Shown: positions 9,198-18,790 of the stretch, piece by piece | How positions within the stretch are numbered: the first letter of the stretch is position 1 | Layout of the letters: every line of letters begins with the position of its first letter | From: an uncultured Sphingomonadaceae bacterium | Lineage (GTDB): Bacteria; Pseudomonadota; Alphaproteobacteria; Sphingomonadales; Sphingomonadaceae | Length of the DNA stretch: 64,000 nucleotides | Assembly: GCA_947501325.1 (NCBI GenBank) | Contig: CANMVC010000001.1 | Location: 1,116,001-1,180,000, forward strand | Direction of reading: 5' to 3' | Notes under the pieces: generated by a model | The model's database searches: none | The model's input: only the letters and a program-made list of their open reading frames with translations | Told to the model about the DNA's origin: nothing | Translations under genes and position numbers: made by a program

Positions 9198-9750
9198 CAT
9201 CATATTGGAAACTGAGCGACTGCGGCTGCGCGGTTGGCGAGATGAAGATATTGAACCGTTCATGACATATCTCAACACGCCCAAGGTCACGCGATGGCTG
9301 GGCGGAGTGCAGACCCGAGAAAAGTTTCTGGAAGCGGTGGAGAGGATCAAGGGCTATGATCGAGACTTTGGCCATACATTCTGGATTGTTGAGCGAAAAT
9401 CCGACAATGCCTTACTGGGTTTTTGTGGCTTGAAGCGAGTCAACGCCCCACAACCCAAACTCACCGGCGCCTTCGAAATTGGCTGGCGCCTGCGCGAGGA
9501 TGTCTGGGGCCAAGGCTATGCTAAAGAAGCGGCGACGGCAACGATGGACGCCGCCTTTACCCGACATAATGCCCCTTTCGTTGTCGCCCTGACGGTGCCC
9601 GGCAACGAGCCCTCATGGGGCCTGATGAAAAGACTGGGCATGACCCATCGCCCGGAACTCGACTTTCACGATCCCAATTACGGCGAAGAGCTGAACCCAA
9701 CCATCGTATACCGAATCGAAGCCCGAGATTGGAACCCAGAAAATGACTGA
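9190..9750 (+). CDS. GNAT N-acetyltransferase, RimJ/RimL-like
   Basis: 186 residues from the ATG at 9190; the frame also has an ATG at 9172, but that lies deeper inside hemB. The start LETERLRLRGWRDEDIEPF and the acetyl-CoA segment LREDVWGQGYAKEAA are classical for the RimJ/RimL branch of GNAT proteins, which acetylate protein N-termini or small amines. The substrate is unknown. It overlaps hemB by eight bases and its stop overlaps the start of the carbonic-anhydrase-like gene (ATGACTGA), so the three form a tightly coupled unit. Confidence 0.88.
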   Translation: MNDIILETERLRLRGWRDEDIEPFMTYLNTPKVTRWLGGVQTREKFLEAVERIKGYDRDFGHTFWIVERKSDNALLGFCGLKRVNAPQPKLTGAFEIGWRLREDVWGQGYAKEAATATMDAAFTRHNAPFVVALTVPGNEPSWGLMKRLGMTHRPELDFHDPNYGEELNPTIVYRIEARDWNPEND

Positions 9751-10300
9751 GCCGTTGATCCTGCCGTTTAATGGCAAAACACCAAAAATTCACGAATCGG
9801 CATTTATCGCGCCGGGTTGCAAGATCATTGGTGATGTCGAAATCGGTCCCGAAGCCAGCATCTGGTATAATTGCGTAATCCGTGCCGACGTGAATTTCAT
9901 AACAATTGGCGCGCGTAGCAATATTCAGGATGGCACGACCATCCACTGCGACAGCGCCACACCGGTGACACCCAATGGCCACCCCACGATCATCGGAGAC
10001 GATGTGCTAGTGGGCCATATGGTGATGTTGCATGGCGCCACGCTGGAAGACCGCGCTTTTGTTGGGCTAAGCACCACCGTTATGGATGGCTGTATCATCG
10101 AGGGCGACGCAATGTTAGCGGCTGGCGCGACATTGACGCCCAACAAGCGTATCCCGACCGGGCAATTATGGGCAGGATCACCCGCGAAATATATGCGCGA
10201 CCTGACGGAGCCCGCCATTGCCGGAATGCGGATGGGTGTGGCCCATTATGTCGAGAATGCTAAAGCCCATAAAGCTGCCATCGCAGCGGCTTATAGCTGA
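9743..10300 (+). CDS. Gamma-class carbonic anhydrase-like hexapeptide-repeat protein
   Basis: 185 residues folding as a left-handed beta helix (repeated I/V-G-x-x-x motifs such as CKIIGDVEIGPEASI). The three candidate metal-binding histidines are visible in TTIHCDS and GHMVMLHG, matching the gamma-CA/PaaY/YrdA group. These proteins hydrate CO2 or have lost that activity; the catalytic state cannot be judged from sequence alone. It is the last gene of the hemB-GNAT unit, with an 8-bp overlap. Confidence 0.9.
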   Translation: MTEPLILPFNGKTPKIHESAFIAPGCKIIGDVEIGPEASIWYNCVIRADVNFITIGARSNIQDGTTIHCDSATPVTPNGHPTIIGDDVLVGHMVMLHGATLEDRAFVGLSTTVMDGCIIEGDAMLAAGATLTPNKRIPTGQLWAGSPAKYMRDLTEPAIAGMRMGVAHYVENAKAHKAAIAAAYS

Positions 10301-10306
10301 CCCCAG

Positions 10307-10825
10307 TTAGCGAATGCGCGCTTTCAACTGATCGATCTCGACTTGTTGCGACGAAACCTGGGCTTCGATTTGTTCGCGGGATTTGGCTATGAGAACGGCT
10401 GCGCCTTTATCTTCGCCGGAAAATTCTTGATCAAGACGTTGCAGATATAGCAAATCGATATCCGCCAAAGCCGATACCGACGGACTGCGATCCATTTCCA
10501 GCGACGAAAGTTCTATATGTGCCACCACCCATGATTCGCTTGACGGTGATGCGCCGCGCGCCGCCGATACGCTTTGCTTCACTTTGGGCAGATCAGCCAA
10601 AAAAGCCTGATGGGCGGCATTGCTCTGCCTTATTGCGGCATCAACGGCTTTTTTGAGCGCGACCGGCAGGGAGCCTATTTGCGGCGACGGCGGCGCGACT
10701 GTCTCGTCTATCGCCGGTATATCTTCATAGGGACGTTTTGAAAGGGACGGAAAATCGCCCGATTGCATGGCACAAGCGGATAAAGACAGGCCAAGGACCG
10801 GAGCCAAAAAAGTCGATAATTTCAT
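10307..10825 (-). CDS. Predicted lipoprotein with C-terminal coiled coil, unknown function
   Basis: 172 residues. The N-terminus MKLSTFLAPVLGLSLSAC is a lipoprotein signal with the acylated cysteine at residue 18. A proline-rich linker follows (AVAPPSPQ type), then a mostly helical segment ending in a Gln/Glu-rich stretch (SREQIEAQVSSQQVEIDQL) that should form a coiled coil. Being anchored to a membrane and helical, it may be a small envelope structural or scaffold protein. I do not recognise a family. It is convergent with the carbonic anhydrase gene with only six bases between them. Confidence 0.75.
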   Translation of the reverse strand: MKLSTFLAPVLGLSLSACAMQSGDFPSLSKRPYEDIPAIDETVAPPSPQIGSLPVALKKAVDAAIRQSNAAHQAFLADLPKVKQSVSAARGASPSSESWVVAHIELSSLEMDRSPSVSALADIDLLYLQRLDQEFSGEDKGAAVLIAKSREQIEAQVSSQQVEIDQLKARIR

Positions 10826-11054
10826 AGAACATCTTTAGTCCTCAGCGCTTGCTGCTGCAATGGTCTTTGCATTCCGCGTGCATGGCTGCCATGGCGGCAC
10901 AGCACCGGCAAAGACTTTTGGCCAAAAAATCGGCCAAGACTGGTTGACACAGCCATGCCCATCTAGTAGCTGCGCACTCTTTCCAGCGTGAGCCGAGAGA
11001 CTCGCGTTTCCTTGCTTGCGCGCTGGAACCACAAGATTGAAACGGAAAAATGCC

Positions 11055-11591
11055 ATGTTCGCAATAGTGCGCACCGGCGGTAAACAATATCGTGTTGCCG
11101 CAGGAGATATAATCGCAGTCGAAAAACTAGCTGGCGAAGCTGGTGATTCGGTAACCCTTGACGACGTTTTGCTGGCCGGCGACGGCGGCGACATCAAAGA
11201 CGTCAAAGGTTTGACCGTGGCTGCGGAAATCGTTGCGCAGGAAAAAGGCGAGAAGGTCATTATCTTCAAGAAACGCCGCCGGCATAACTACCGTCGTAAA
11301 AACGGCCATCGCCAGCAGCATACCGTGCTGAAAATCAGCGCAATTGGTTCTGAAAAGGCGCCAAAGAAAGCCGCTCCGAAAAAAGAAGCTGCCAAGCCCA
11401 CTGAAGACAAGCCAGCTGCTGAGAAGAAAGCAGCGCCAGCCAAAAAGGCTGCGCCAGCAAAGAAAGCCGCTTCCGAAAAGCCAGCGCCGAAAAAGGCTGC
11501 TGCTAAAGCAGAAGCAAAACCAGCTGCAGCCAAAAAAGCTCCGGCAAAAAAGCCAGCCGCTAAAAAGCCGGCCGCGAAGAAAAAGGACTAA
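11055..11591 (+). CDS. rplU: 50S ribosomal protein bL21 with long Ala/Lys/Pro-rich tail
   Basis: 178 residues from ATG 11055 ([14 protein letters not shown]); the 13 codons upstream are not part of the family. Residues 1 to about 100 are bL21, which binds 23S rRNA in the large subunit ([20 protein letters not shown]). The remaining roughly 78 residues are low-complexity Ala/Lys/Pro, resembling histone-H1-like tails ([14 protein letters not shown]). Similar but often shorter tails occur in sphingomonad bL21 proteins, so this is an exaggerated lineage trait and not a fusion error. rpmA follows three bases after the stop. Confidence 0.95.
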   Translation: MFAIVRTGGKQYRVAAGDIIAVEKLAGEAGDSVTLDDVLLAGDGGDIKDVKGLTVAAEIVAQEKGEKVIIFKKRRRHNYRRKNGHRQQHTVLKISAIGSEKAPKKAAPKKEAAKPTEDKPAAEKKAAPAKKAAPAKKAASEKPAPKKAAAKAEAKPAAAKKAPAKKPAAKKPAAKKKD

Positions 11592-11594
11592 ACC

Positions 11595-11864
11595 ATGGCA
11601 CATAAGAAAGCAGGCGGTTCATCGCGTAACGGCCGTGATTCCGAGGGCCGCCGTTTAGGCGTCAAAAAATTTGGCAGCGAAGCTGTTGTCGCTGGCAATA
11701 TTATCATTCGCCAACGCGGAACCAAAACCCATCCGGGTCGCAATGTAGGTATTGGCAAAGACCACACCCTATTTGCGCTCATTGATGGCAAAGTGGAATT
11801 CCACAAGGGCAAGCTCGGCCGCAAATATGTGTCTGTTGATGCCATGGCGGAAGCCGCTGAATAA
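11595..11864 (+). CDS. rpmA: 50S ribosomal protein bL27
   Basis: 89 residues, full length. The N-terminus [20 protein letters not shown] is the standard bL27 tail that reaches towards the peptidyl transferase centre; there is no cleavable N-terminal extension of the Firmicutes type. AAGGA overlapping the rplU stop, seven bases from the ATG, is the ribosome-binding site. It is co-transcribed with rplU in the usual rplU-rpmA pair. Confidence 0.98.
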   Translation: MAHKKAGGSSRNGRDSEGRRLGVKKFGSEAVVAGNIIIRQRGTKTHPGRNVGIGKDHTLFALIDGKVEFHKGKLGRKYVSVDAMAEAAE

Positions 11865-11866
11865 CC

Positions 11867-11889
11867 GGATAACCGATAACGGGTTATCC
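11867..11889 (+). terminator. Hairpin directly after rpmA
   Basis: GGATAACC (11867-11874) pairs perfectly with GGTTATCC (11882-11889) around a seven-base loop, followed only by TTTGA. It is a weak terminator or 3'-end stabilising hairpin ahead of the stronger one at 11933. Confidence 0.45.
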
Positions 11890-11932
11890 TTTGAGGGATG
11901 ACCCGGATGGTTCACAAGAATCACCAAATTTC

Positions 11933-11963
11933 AGGGAGAGGGTCACCCCCTCTCCCTTTTTTT
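11933..11963 (+). terminator. Strong rho-independent terminator of rplU-rpmA
   Basis: A perfect 10-bp stem, AGGGAGAGGG (11933-11942) with CCCTCTCCCT (11948-11957), has a five-base loop and is followed by seven T. It is the best terminator in the window. Confidence 0.9.
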
Positions 11964-12063
11964 GTCTCTCCCTGTCGAAAATGTCACTGCGTTGTCATCC
12001 ACCCATTGTAGGGGCGGGTCGAACCAACACAGGGGCGGCTAAAATTGACTTTGGAGAGTCCCG

Positions 12064-12615
12064 ATGTTTGCTAGAACGCCAAGATTATTGTTGAGACCAG
12101 GCTGGCCCGAAGATGCTGATGCGCTTTATCATGCGATTAACGATGAAGCGATTGTCCGCAATCTTGCCAGCGCCCCATGGCCCTACAACCGGAATGATGC
12201 GGAGAATTTTCTGTCATTGCCGCAAGACCCCAAAAGCCCGCGCTGGTTGATATATCGGCGGACCGCAGGCGACCCTTCGCTGGTCGGCACCTGCGGCATA
12301 GATGTGATGCCTGATGGTAACGTCGAATTGGGCTATTGGATTAGCCGGGACCATTGGGGTTTGGGCTATGCCACAGAAGCAGGCCGCGCTGCGCTGGAAA
12401 CGGCAAAGGCATTGGGCCACAGAGAGATTGTCGCAAGCCACTTTATCGATAATCCGGCGTCTGGAAATGTACTCATCAAATTGGGTTTTCGCCGGACCGG
12501 TCGGAATTCGCCGAGGTTCAGCAAAGGGCGCAACAAAGCGGTGACGGCGGTTGAATTTGAGCTGTCGTTGGAAAGTGACATGAAAAGCGATCTCGCGCGA
12601 CCGCTTGCGGCCTAG
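12064..12615 (+). CDS. GNAT N-acetyltransferase (RimJ/RimL-like)
   Basis: 183 residues: RTPRLLLRPGWPEDADAL at the start, and the acetyl-CoA loop region DHWGLGYATEAGRAAL. GGAG seven bases before the ATG fixes the start. It is a second member of the same broad family as the acetyltransferase after hemB but only distantly similar to it. Placement just after rplU-rpmA is common in alphaproteobacteria and suggests protein or small-molecule acetylation, but the substrate is unknown. It is convergent with the PF10118 gene, overlapping it by four bases. Confidence 0.86.
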   Translation: MFARTPRLLLRPGWPEDADALYHAINDEAIVRNLASAPWPYNRNDAENFLSLPQDPKSPRWLIYRRTAGDPSLVGTCGIDVMPDGNVELGYWISRDHWGLGYATEAGRAALETAKALGHREIVASHFIDNPASGNVLIKLGFRRTGRNSPRFSKGRNKAVTAVEFELSLESDMKSDLARPLAA

Positions 12616-13574
12616 GCGACCCTAGGCAAACGCCCCGGTTTGCGACGATCGCGAATCGGGGCGACGGCTTCCGCCTCGTCGGCTTTTTCCATGATCGCCG
12701 CTTCATACTCGCTTTCGGCCAGTTGAATCAGGTCGCGATCATCTTTGTTCCACGGATGAAAACCGGGCAGAAAAAACTGGAACCATGGCCCCAAAGTGCG
12801 GCGGAATGGCGCAGGACGGACCAGTGCATAATGCGCAAAGCCAAACCATGCGCGCGGGCCAGAGATACCATCTTGGCGGAGTAGGTCAAAAATGCCTTTA
12901 CTGCGGTTTTTGGCAAAGCCGAGCGAGATACGAACCATGAACACCGACTGGGTTAGCCATCGCTTCATCGGACTCCAGTCTCTGGTAGCGTGCAGCCAGG
13001 TATCATAGGCAACACCTTTATGCTCGACCTCTTCCGAGGCGTGCCATAACCACATCTTGCGCTGTTCTTCATCAGCATCCTGAAAATGCTTGGGATTGGC
13101 GATAAATTCTGCAGCCATGATCGCAGTCAGATGTTCCAGACAAGTGGTGGCCACAAGCTGCTTGATCAGCGGCATGCTACCAATATTATCAATAACATCC
13201 GTGAGCGCTTGCTCAAGCCGTGAAATATCGAAATCGGATTGCTCAATCTGTTTATTGAAAAACAGATGCTCTCTACTGTGAACAGCCTCTTGCTGAACAA
13301 AGCCACGAATTTCGCGCGCCAGTTTCTCCGGCACGTCTTCGCGATATTGTTTGAGGACCTTCATGAAAAACGTCTCGCCTTTCGGGAAGGTGATCGACAG
13401 GGCGTTGAAAAAGGCGGTCGCATAGGGATCACCACCAACCCACCAGCGACGCTCCATAGCGGCGCTGGAAAAATGACGATTACGCGACTGTATATTGAGA
13501 TCAGCTGGTGTAGCGCTGCCCGGGATGGCTGGCAGGTCTTCCGCCAGGTCTATCTGCGATGAATTATCGCCCAT
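12612..13574 (-). CDS. PF10118-type predicted metal-dependent hydrolase (copy 1)
   Basis: 320 residues. Conserved acidic/His clusters QQEAVHSREH, CLEHLTA and WHASEEVEHKG have the E..ExxH spacing of ferritin-like di-iron or di-metal helical bundles, and the closing motif LPGFHPWNKDD is diagnostic of the family. The family is named 'predicted metal-dependent hydrolase', but I know of no firm biochemical role. It shares clear similarity along its length with the gene at 20667-21566, so the window has two paralogs about 7 kb apart. An AGGAGG lies 12 bases before the ATG. Confidence 0.85.
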   Translation of the reverse strand: MGDNSSQIDLAEDLPAIPGSATPADLNIQSRNRHFSSAAMERRWWVGGDPYATAFFNALSITFPKGETFFMKVLKQYREDVPEKLAREIRGFVQQEAVHSREHLFFNKQIEQSDFDISRLEQALTDVIDNIGSMPLIKQLVATTCLEHLTAIMAAEFIANPKHFQDADEEQRKMWLWHASEEVEHKGVAYDTWLHATRDWSPMKRWLTQSVFMVRISLGFAKNRSKGIFDLLRQDGISGPRAWFGFAHYALVRPAPFRRTLGPWFQFFLPGFHPWNKDDRDLIQLAESEYEAAIMEKADEAEAVAPIRDRRKPGRLPRVA

Positions 13575-13760
13575 TTCTATTAACGGCCTCCTCGAAAATC
13601 CAATAGCTGCGCGACCAGTTTTTGGTTAAGCAATTCATAGACACGGAGGGTTAACAAAATACCTATAGAGGAGGAAAAATTCACGGTTAATCAGCTGTTT
13701 ACAAGACAACTCAAATATAAATAACAGTAAAAATAGATTAACGCAGAACCGCGCAACACC

Positions 13761-14456
13761 CTATTTGCGTTGGTAGCGAAAATACCAGACTTCATGCCCT
13801 TGGCGCCGCGCCTTGGCTTCATACCGGGTTTCGGGCCATCCGCCCGGGCGGATCATCCAGCTTTTCGGCCCTGTGGTAAGCCAGTGGAACTCGCTACGCT
13901 GGTTCATGATCATCATTGCCCATTCCAGATAGACCGGATGATCCGTGCCAAAGCGAAATTCGCCGCCAGGCTTCAGTTTGGCGGCTATCAAATCGACCGG
14001 ACCATGATTCATGAAACGACGTTTCGCATGACGTGCCTTGGGCCACGGGTCAGGGTGCAGCAAATAGACGAAGCTCAGGCTCTCGTCCGGTATCCGCTCC
14101 AGGACATCCAGCGCATTGCCCATGTAGAGACGGATGTTGGGCAATACCCCCTCGCGGATATGCTGCAACGCGCCCACCATTCCGTTGAGATACGGTTCGC
14201 AGCCAATGAATCCGTGATCCGGCAGCATATCGGCCCGGGCTGCCATATGCTCACCGGCACCAAAGCCGATCTCGAAATGCAGCGGCCGGTTGTCGCCAAA
14301 TAGCACGGGTGAAGATACCGAACCCTCTGTTGGCACGCTAATCTGCGGCAGCAATTTCTCGACCAATTCCACCTGTCCGTCGCGCAAGGCATGACCTTGC
14401 CGCCGTCCATAAAGCTGGCGGATAGTCGTCGGGTCCTGATTATTGCTGCTGGTCAT
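13761..14456 (-). CDS. trmB: tRNA (guanine-N7-)-methyltransferase
   Basis: 231 residues. TrmB uses SAM to make m7G46 in the variable loop of many tRNAs. The SAM-binding motif EIGFGAGEHM and the family signature HPDPWPKARHAKRR are both present, together with the C-terminal GTDHPVYLEW. It lies about 30 bases downstream of metK, which makes its cosubstrate, and this lnt-metK-trmB order is common in sphingomonads. Confidence 0.96.
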   Translation of the reverse strand: MTSSNNQDPTTIRQLYGRRQGHALRDGQVELVEKLLPQISVPTEGSVSSPVLFGDNRPLHFEIGFGAGEHMAARADMLPDHGFIGCEPYLNGMVGALQHIREGVLPNIRLYMGNALDVLERIPDESLSFVYLLHPDPWPKARHAKRRFMNHGPVDLIAAKLKPGGEFRFGTDHPVYLEWAMMIMNQRSEFHWLTTGPKSWMIRPGGWPETRYEAKARRQGHEVWYFRYQRK

Positions 14457-14484
14457 CCGGCGCGGTTAGCACCCGCTGCCTGAT

Positions 14485-15696
14485 TTAAAAAGCAGCTTTT
14501 AGCGCATCGACCAGATCCGTCTTTTCCCATGTGAAATGATCACCCTTGGCTTTGCGGCCAAAATGCCCATAGGCAGCGGTCGGGCTGTATATCGGCTTGT
14601 TGAGGCCGAGATGGGTGCGAATGCCTTTGGGCGTCAATCGGACCAATTTCGGCAGGATTTCTTCCAGCTTTTCTTCGCTGACTGTTCCGGTGCCATGTAG
14701 GTCGACGTTGATCGACAAGGGCTCTGCCACGCCGATGGCGTAAGACAGCTGGATCGCACAGCGCTTGGCTAGGCCAGCCGCTACGATGTTTTTTGCCAGA
14801 TAGCGGGTGATATAGGCCGCCGACCGATCCACCTTGGTGGGATCTTTGCCGGAAAAGGCACCGCCGCCATGAGGGCTAGCACCGCCATAGGTATCCACAA
14901 TTATTTTACGCCCGGTCAGGCCTGCATCACCATCTGGTCCGCCAATTTCAAAGCGCCCTGTCGGGTTCACGTGAATGACCGTATTCTCGGTAATGAAGCC
15001 TTCCGGCAGCACCGAATGAAACACGCCCATGACATATTCACGCAATTCTTCATAAAGAGCAGGATTATCGCTGTCCTTATAATAACCCGGCGCATGTTGC
15101 GTTGAAACGACCAATGCGGTCGCTTCTACCGGTACTTCATTGACGTAGCGCAGCGTCACCTGGCTCTTGCTGTCTGGCTCCAGAAATGGCGCTTTGCCGC
15201 TGTGACGATCTGCCGCCATCTGCTTCAATATCTGATGCGAATATTGCAGGGTCGCTGGCATCAGATCAGGCGTTTCATCGCTGGCATAACCGAACATAAT
15301 ACCCTGATCGCCGGCGCCTTCATCCTTGTTACCGCTTTCATCAACGCCTTGTGCGATATGGGCGGATTGCGGGTGAAGGTGATTTTCAAAGGTCAGATTC
15401 TGCCAGTGAAATCCTTCTTGTTCATAGCCAATTTTCTTGACCGTATCCCGCACAACCGTTTGAATTTCTTCCTGTGCTCCCGGCGCCCAATTACCATCCG
15501 TATCGATCATGCCCTTGCCGCGCACTTCACCCGCCAAAATCACACGATCCGTAGTGGTCATGGTTTCGCAAGCGACACGCGCTTCGGGGTCTTTGGACAG
15601 AAACAGATCGACGATCGCATCGGAAATCTGGTCCGATACTTTATCGGGATGGCCTTCGGATACAGATTCGGAAGTGAAGATAAATTCAGAACGCAT
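14485..15696 (-). CDS. metK: S-adenosylmethionine synthetase
   Basis: 403 residues, full length. MetK joins ATP and methionine to make SAM in the cytoplasm. Recognisable motifs are [14 protein letters not shown] (ATP/methionine site), [12 protein letters not shown] and [19 protein letters not shown] (phosphate-binding loop). AGGA six bases before the ATG fixes the start. Only 70 bp separate it from lnt upstream, with no SAM-riboswitch pattern that I can recognise, so transcription probably runs through from lnt or from a promoter inside it. trmB follows. Confidence 0.98.
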   Translation of the reverse strand: MRSEFIFTSESVSEGHPDKVSDQISDAIVDLFLSKDPEARVACETMTTTDRVILAGEVRGKGMIDTDGNWAPGAQEEIQTVVRDTVKKIGYEQEGFHWQNLTFENHLHPQSAHIAQGVDESGNKDEGAGDQGIMFGYASDETPDLMPATLQYSHQILKQMAADRHSGKAPFLEPDSKSQVTLRYVNEVPVEATALVVSTQHAPGYYKDSDNPALYEELREYVMGVFHSVLPEGFITENTVIHVNPTGRFEIGGPDGDAGLTGRKIIVDTYGGASPHGGGAFSGKDPTKVDRSAAYITRYLAKNIVAAGLAKRCAIQLSYAIGVAEPLSINVDLHGTGTVSEEKLEEILPKLVRLTPKGIRTHLGLNKPIYSPTAAYGHFGRKAKGDHFTWEKTDLVDALKAAF

Positions 15697-15766
15697 GGCT
15701 TTTCCTAGTATTTGGTCGCGTGAGGGCGCTTCATGTGAGATATAAAGAAAGGTTTATATGCGCTTC

Positions 15767-17434
15767 TTAACGGGCGCGAAGCCGGATGGCAATGGCACAG
15801 ATGAGGAATAGGAGCGCCAATCCCAGCGGCAGAACATTGCCATAGCGCGCAAATATCGTGGGGCTTTCCGCAGACGGCAATTTTGTGTCAATCCGGCCCG
15901 CCTGTCCCATTGGTATACTCTCGACCACTTTGCCTTTGCTGGTGATGACGGCGGATATCCCGGTCGGTGTTGAACGAATGACCGGAAGCCCTTCTTCAAT
16001 TGCGCGCATCCGCGCCTGCGCCAGATGTTGCGGCGGCCCCCAAGCGCCAAACCAGGCATCATTGGAAGGGTTGAAGATAAAATCGGGGCGATTGTCCCGG
16101 TCGACAACCTGGCCCGAGAAAATAATTTCATAACAGACCTGCAGACCGGCTTTGCCAAAGGCCGCGAGGTCCAGTGATTGCGGACCGGGACCGGGCCAGA
16201 AATCAAAATCTCCGGGCGCCAGACGTGATAATCCAAGAGCCGACAATAGCGGCCGCATCGGCAGATATTCGCCATAAGGCACCAGATGGCTCTTGTCATA
16301 ACGCCCCAACAGCTCGCGGTTCGAGTCCATCGCAAACACGCTGTTGCGCGCACCAATGGCCCTCCGCTCGTCCGGTGCACTGGCCTCATCAAATTCGAGT
16401 TTCAGCGCGCCCAGCATCAAAACATCGCCCGGCTTCATGAGGCTGGCTAGCTGCGTGCGCACCAACTCTGGCGAGCGGCCATAATAATAACGCTGCGGAT
16501 AACCGGCCTCGAGATAATCGGGGATGGCGGCTTCCGGCCAAAATAATATCCGAGGCTGGTCATCCTTGCGCACGGTCAGCCCGGCCAGTTTGCTAAGGTT
16601 TCGCTCCTCATAGCCAGCCTGCCACTTATCCTGCTGGCCGATATTGGGCTGGACGACCGTAATAGTGGCTGGCTCACAATTATCAGCCGGACCGCCTTTG
16701 CAAATATCGACGTTCCCCAATATCTGCCAATTCGCCAGCCCAATAATCCAAAAAGCAGCGACCAGAGCGGATAATAGCGCCGCGGGTTTCCAGCGACGAC
16801 CTATCAGCTGTACCAACAGGCCGGCAATCACGATAATCAGGGCCGCGAGCCCGTAAGTGCCGATCACTCTGCTGGCTCCAGCAAAGATGCCAAAGGAACC
16901 CATGGCGGCATCCGTTTCAAACGATGGAGCCGTGAGAATTGTGCCCAACGGATTCCAGATAAATCCGCTAAACACCCAGCTTCTCAACCATTCCGTGACG
17001 ATCCAAAAACCCGCGAATGCCAGAACGAAGGCAAGCGGCCGTCCCCTCGCCAACAGCCATGCGCCGAGCGCCGTCAAGGCTGGGTAGACGGCCAGATAGA
17101 GCGACAATAATATCACCGCGATATAGCCGAGCCATTCCGGCATGGCGGCCTGAAAGGTGAAAGCCTTGGCGATCCAGTTGAGCCCAACCACAAAATGCCC
17201 CAGACCAAAGAGCCATCCGGATAGAAAAGCCGTTTTGCGGCCTCCCAGGCCATCGACAATCGCCATCCACAGAGCCAGCGCCAACAGGCTAACCGGCCAA
17301 AAGCCAAGCGGCGCAAAACCGGTGGCCGATAGACCACCTGCCAGAAGCGACAGCCAGAAGGGATATTTGCGAACCAGGTCGATCAGAAATTTCACCATCG
17401 GCTTTTGCCGTTTTCCCGCGAGGGGTTCAAACAT
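15767..17434 (-). CDS. lnt: Apolipoprotein N-acyltransferase
   Basis: About 555 residues from ATG 17434; TTG 17455 and ATG 17398 are other possible starts, none with a strong ribosome-binding site. The N-terminal half has about six membrane spans (starting FWLSLLAGGLSATGFAPLGF); the C-terminal half is a nitrilase-type domain facing the periplasm. The Glu-Lys-Cys triad is visible in FWPEAAIPDYL, YDKSHLVPYGE and QVCYEIIFSG. Lnt adds the third acyl chain to lipoproteins after Lgt and Lsp action. One further span lies near the C-terminus. It is first in the lnt-metK-trmB unit. Confidence 0.95.
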   Translation of the reverse strand: MFEPLAGKRQKPMVKFLIDLVRKYPFWLSLLAGGLSATGFAPLGFWPVSLLALALWMAIVDGLGGRKTAFLSGWLFGLGHFVVGLNWIAKAFTFQAAMPEWLGYIAVILLSLYLAVYPALTALGAWLLARGRPLAFVLAFAGFWIVTEWLRSWVFSGFIWNPLGTILTAPSFETDAAMGSFGIFAGASRVIGTYGLAALIIVIAGLLVQLIGRRWKPAALLSALVAAFWIIGLANWQILGNVDICKGGPADNCEPATITVVQPNIGQQDKWQAGYEERNLSKLAGLTVRKDDQPRILFWPEAAIPDYLEAGYPQRYYYGRSPELVRTQLASLMKPGDVLMLGALKLEFDEASAPDERRAIGARNSVFAMDSNRELLGRYDKSHLVPYGEYLPMRPLLSALGLSRLAPGDFDFWPGPGPQSLDLAAFGKAGLQVCYEIIFSGQVVDRDNRPDFIFNPSNDAWFGAWGPPQHLAQARMRAIEEGLPVIRSTPTGISAVITSKGKVVESIPMGQAGRIDTKLPSAESPTIFARYGNVLPLGLALLFLICAIAIRLRAR

Positions 17435-17679
17435 TAATTGCCAACGGCGCCTCAATCTTGTTCATAAAAAGGCCCGCTAACATAAAGATTATACGTTTAT
17501 ACACTGAATAGACCAAAAAAAATCCGCAATTTCCTCTTAACAACGCCGTACAGAACCAGTCACGCATTGGCCGCTCAGGGTTGTTCCAGTCCTTTTATCA
17601 TTACCCTGCCAATGTAGGAAAGCACTATTTGGCAATTGTCATTTGCGGCAATGGGTCAAGCAACGCTATAACTGGCATC

Positions 17680-18372
17680 ATGAAAATATTCCTGCTGTCC
17701 ATGCTCGCCCTATCCCAACCGGTTGCTGATCCTGCCAACAGCGCGCCGAGTGCACTGACGGCGACGCACCAACGTGATCTGTCCTGCGTCGCGGCCTTTG
17801 CCATCGTGGCATCGGAGCAAGAGCGCGGCATCGAAAGCGCGCTTGATTATCCGCTGCTGACGGAACGCGGTCGGGTTTATGCGGGTCAGATTGGTGAACG
17901 GGTGATGGCGGAGACCGGGCAGACCCGCGAACAGGTCCGCGACGCGATATTGGCGGCGGTCGCCGATCACCAGGCCAAGGTCGCAAAAGTCGCCGAACCC
18001 GATCAGGTGGTCACAGCCGAAATGGAAAAATGCCTGCCGCTGCTCAATAGCGAAGTCGCGCCCAAACCCAAGCCAACGCTAAACCAGTGCGCCGGGATGC
18101 TGCAGCTCGCCTATGAAACAGTCTATTCGAGGGAAAAGCTCTCGAAAACCGCGCAGGATTTAAAGACTTTGGCGTTCGTTCTCGACAGTCGCGCGCGCGA
18201 GAAAATGCGCGGCGAAGGCAAAAGCGGCTCTGAAAGCGATATCATTCTCACCCAAACGCGCGAGGAAATACGGGCCATGGAACAGGACCCAAACAAGCAA
18301 GCCGCATTGGATATCGACCATTGCTTCGCGTTGGCGGCTCCCGAAAAGAAAGAGCAAAATTTTGAACATTGA
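17680..18372 (+). CDS. Secreted protein of unknown function
   Basis: 230 residues from ATG 17680 ([18 protein letters not shown], a short signal peptide); the open frame continues upstream but without protein-like sequence. The mature part is helical and charged, with three cysteines ([23 protein letters not shown]) plus one near the end (DHCFALA), suggesting two disulfides. A direct repeat-like architecture (cysteine-containing helix pairs) may reflect internal duplication. No family recognised. The VOC gene starts inside its last codons, so the two are translationally coupled. Confidence 0.72.
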   Translation: MKIFLLSMLALSQPVADPANSAPSALTATHQRDLSCVAAFAIVASEQERGIESALDYPLLTERGRVYAGQIGERVMAETGQTREQVRDAILAAVADHQAKVAKVAEPDQVVTAEMEKCLPLLNSEVAPKPKPTLNQCAGMLQLAYETVYSREKLSKTAQDLKTLAFVLDSRAREKMRGEGKSGSESDIILTQTREEIRAMEQDPNKQAALDIDHCFALAAPEKKEQNFEH

Positions 18373-18790
18373 ACGACGCCCTTTCCATCTTGCTTTCCCA
18401 GTTCATGACCTGCCCGCTGCCCGGCATTTCTATGGCGGTCTGCTGGGGTGCGCAGAGGGCAGAAGCAGCGATCACTGGATTGATTTCAATCTCTATGGGC
18501 ATCAGATTGTCGCGCATCTTGATGCAAATGCCCAATCGCGCGCGATGACCAACCCGGTAGATGGTGAAGATGTCCCCGTCCCGCATTTTGGTGTGGTGCT
18601 AACGATTGCCCAATGGGAGGCGCTGGCCGAGCGGCTAAAACAGCACGAGACAGAATTTATCATCGCGCCAACCACCCGTTTTCGCGGAGAAGTGGGCGAA
18701 CAAGCGACGATGTTTTTCCTAGATCCCAGCGGCAATGCTTTGGAGTTTAAAGCCTTTGCCGACGATGATCAGCTATTCGCGGCGGACTAG
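18362..18790 (+). CDS. VOC (glyoxalase/dioxygenase superfamily) protein
   Basis: 142 residues beginning at TTG 18362, which overlaps the previous stop by 11 bases. [22 protein letters not shown] is divided as two beta-alpha modules, with conserved His near residue 9 and Glu in GNALEFKAF as metal ligands. VOC proteins include glyoxalases, fosfomycin-resistance enzymes and ring-cleavage dioxygenases; the segments [18 protein letters not shown] and [11 protein letters not shown] match a widespread uncharacterised VOC subgroup. The substrate is unknown. Its 3' end overlaps the convergent sigma-54 activator gene by 18 bases. Confidence 0.85.
   Translation: MNIERRPFHLAFPVHDLPAARHFYGGLLGCAEGRSSDHWIDFNLYGHQIVAHLDANAQSRAMTNPVDGEDVPVPHFGVVLTIAQWEALAERLKQHETEFIIAPTTRFRGEVGEQATMFFLDPSGNALEFKAFADDDQLFAAD

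Noticed and set aside
11127-11603. 158-codon minus-strand frame opposite rplU
   Set aside because: Antisense of Ala/Lys-rich codons gives Phe/Ser/Leu-rich nonsense; rplU is certain.
15697-15766. SAM riboswitch before metK
   Set aside because: The 70-bp gap has only a small TATAAA/TTTATA stem and a normal ribosome-binding site; no SAM-II, SAM-V or SAM/SAH pattern was recognisable by eye.
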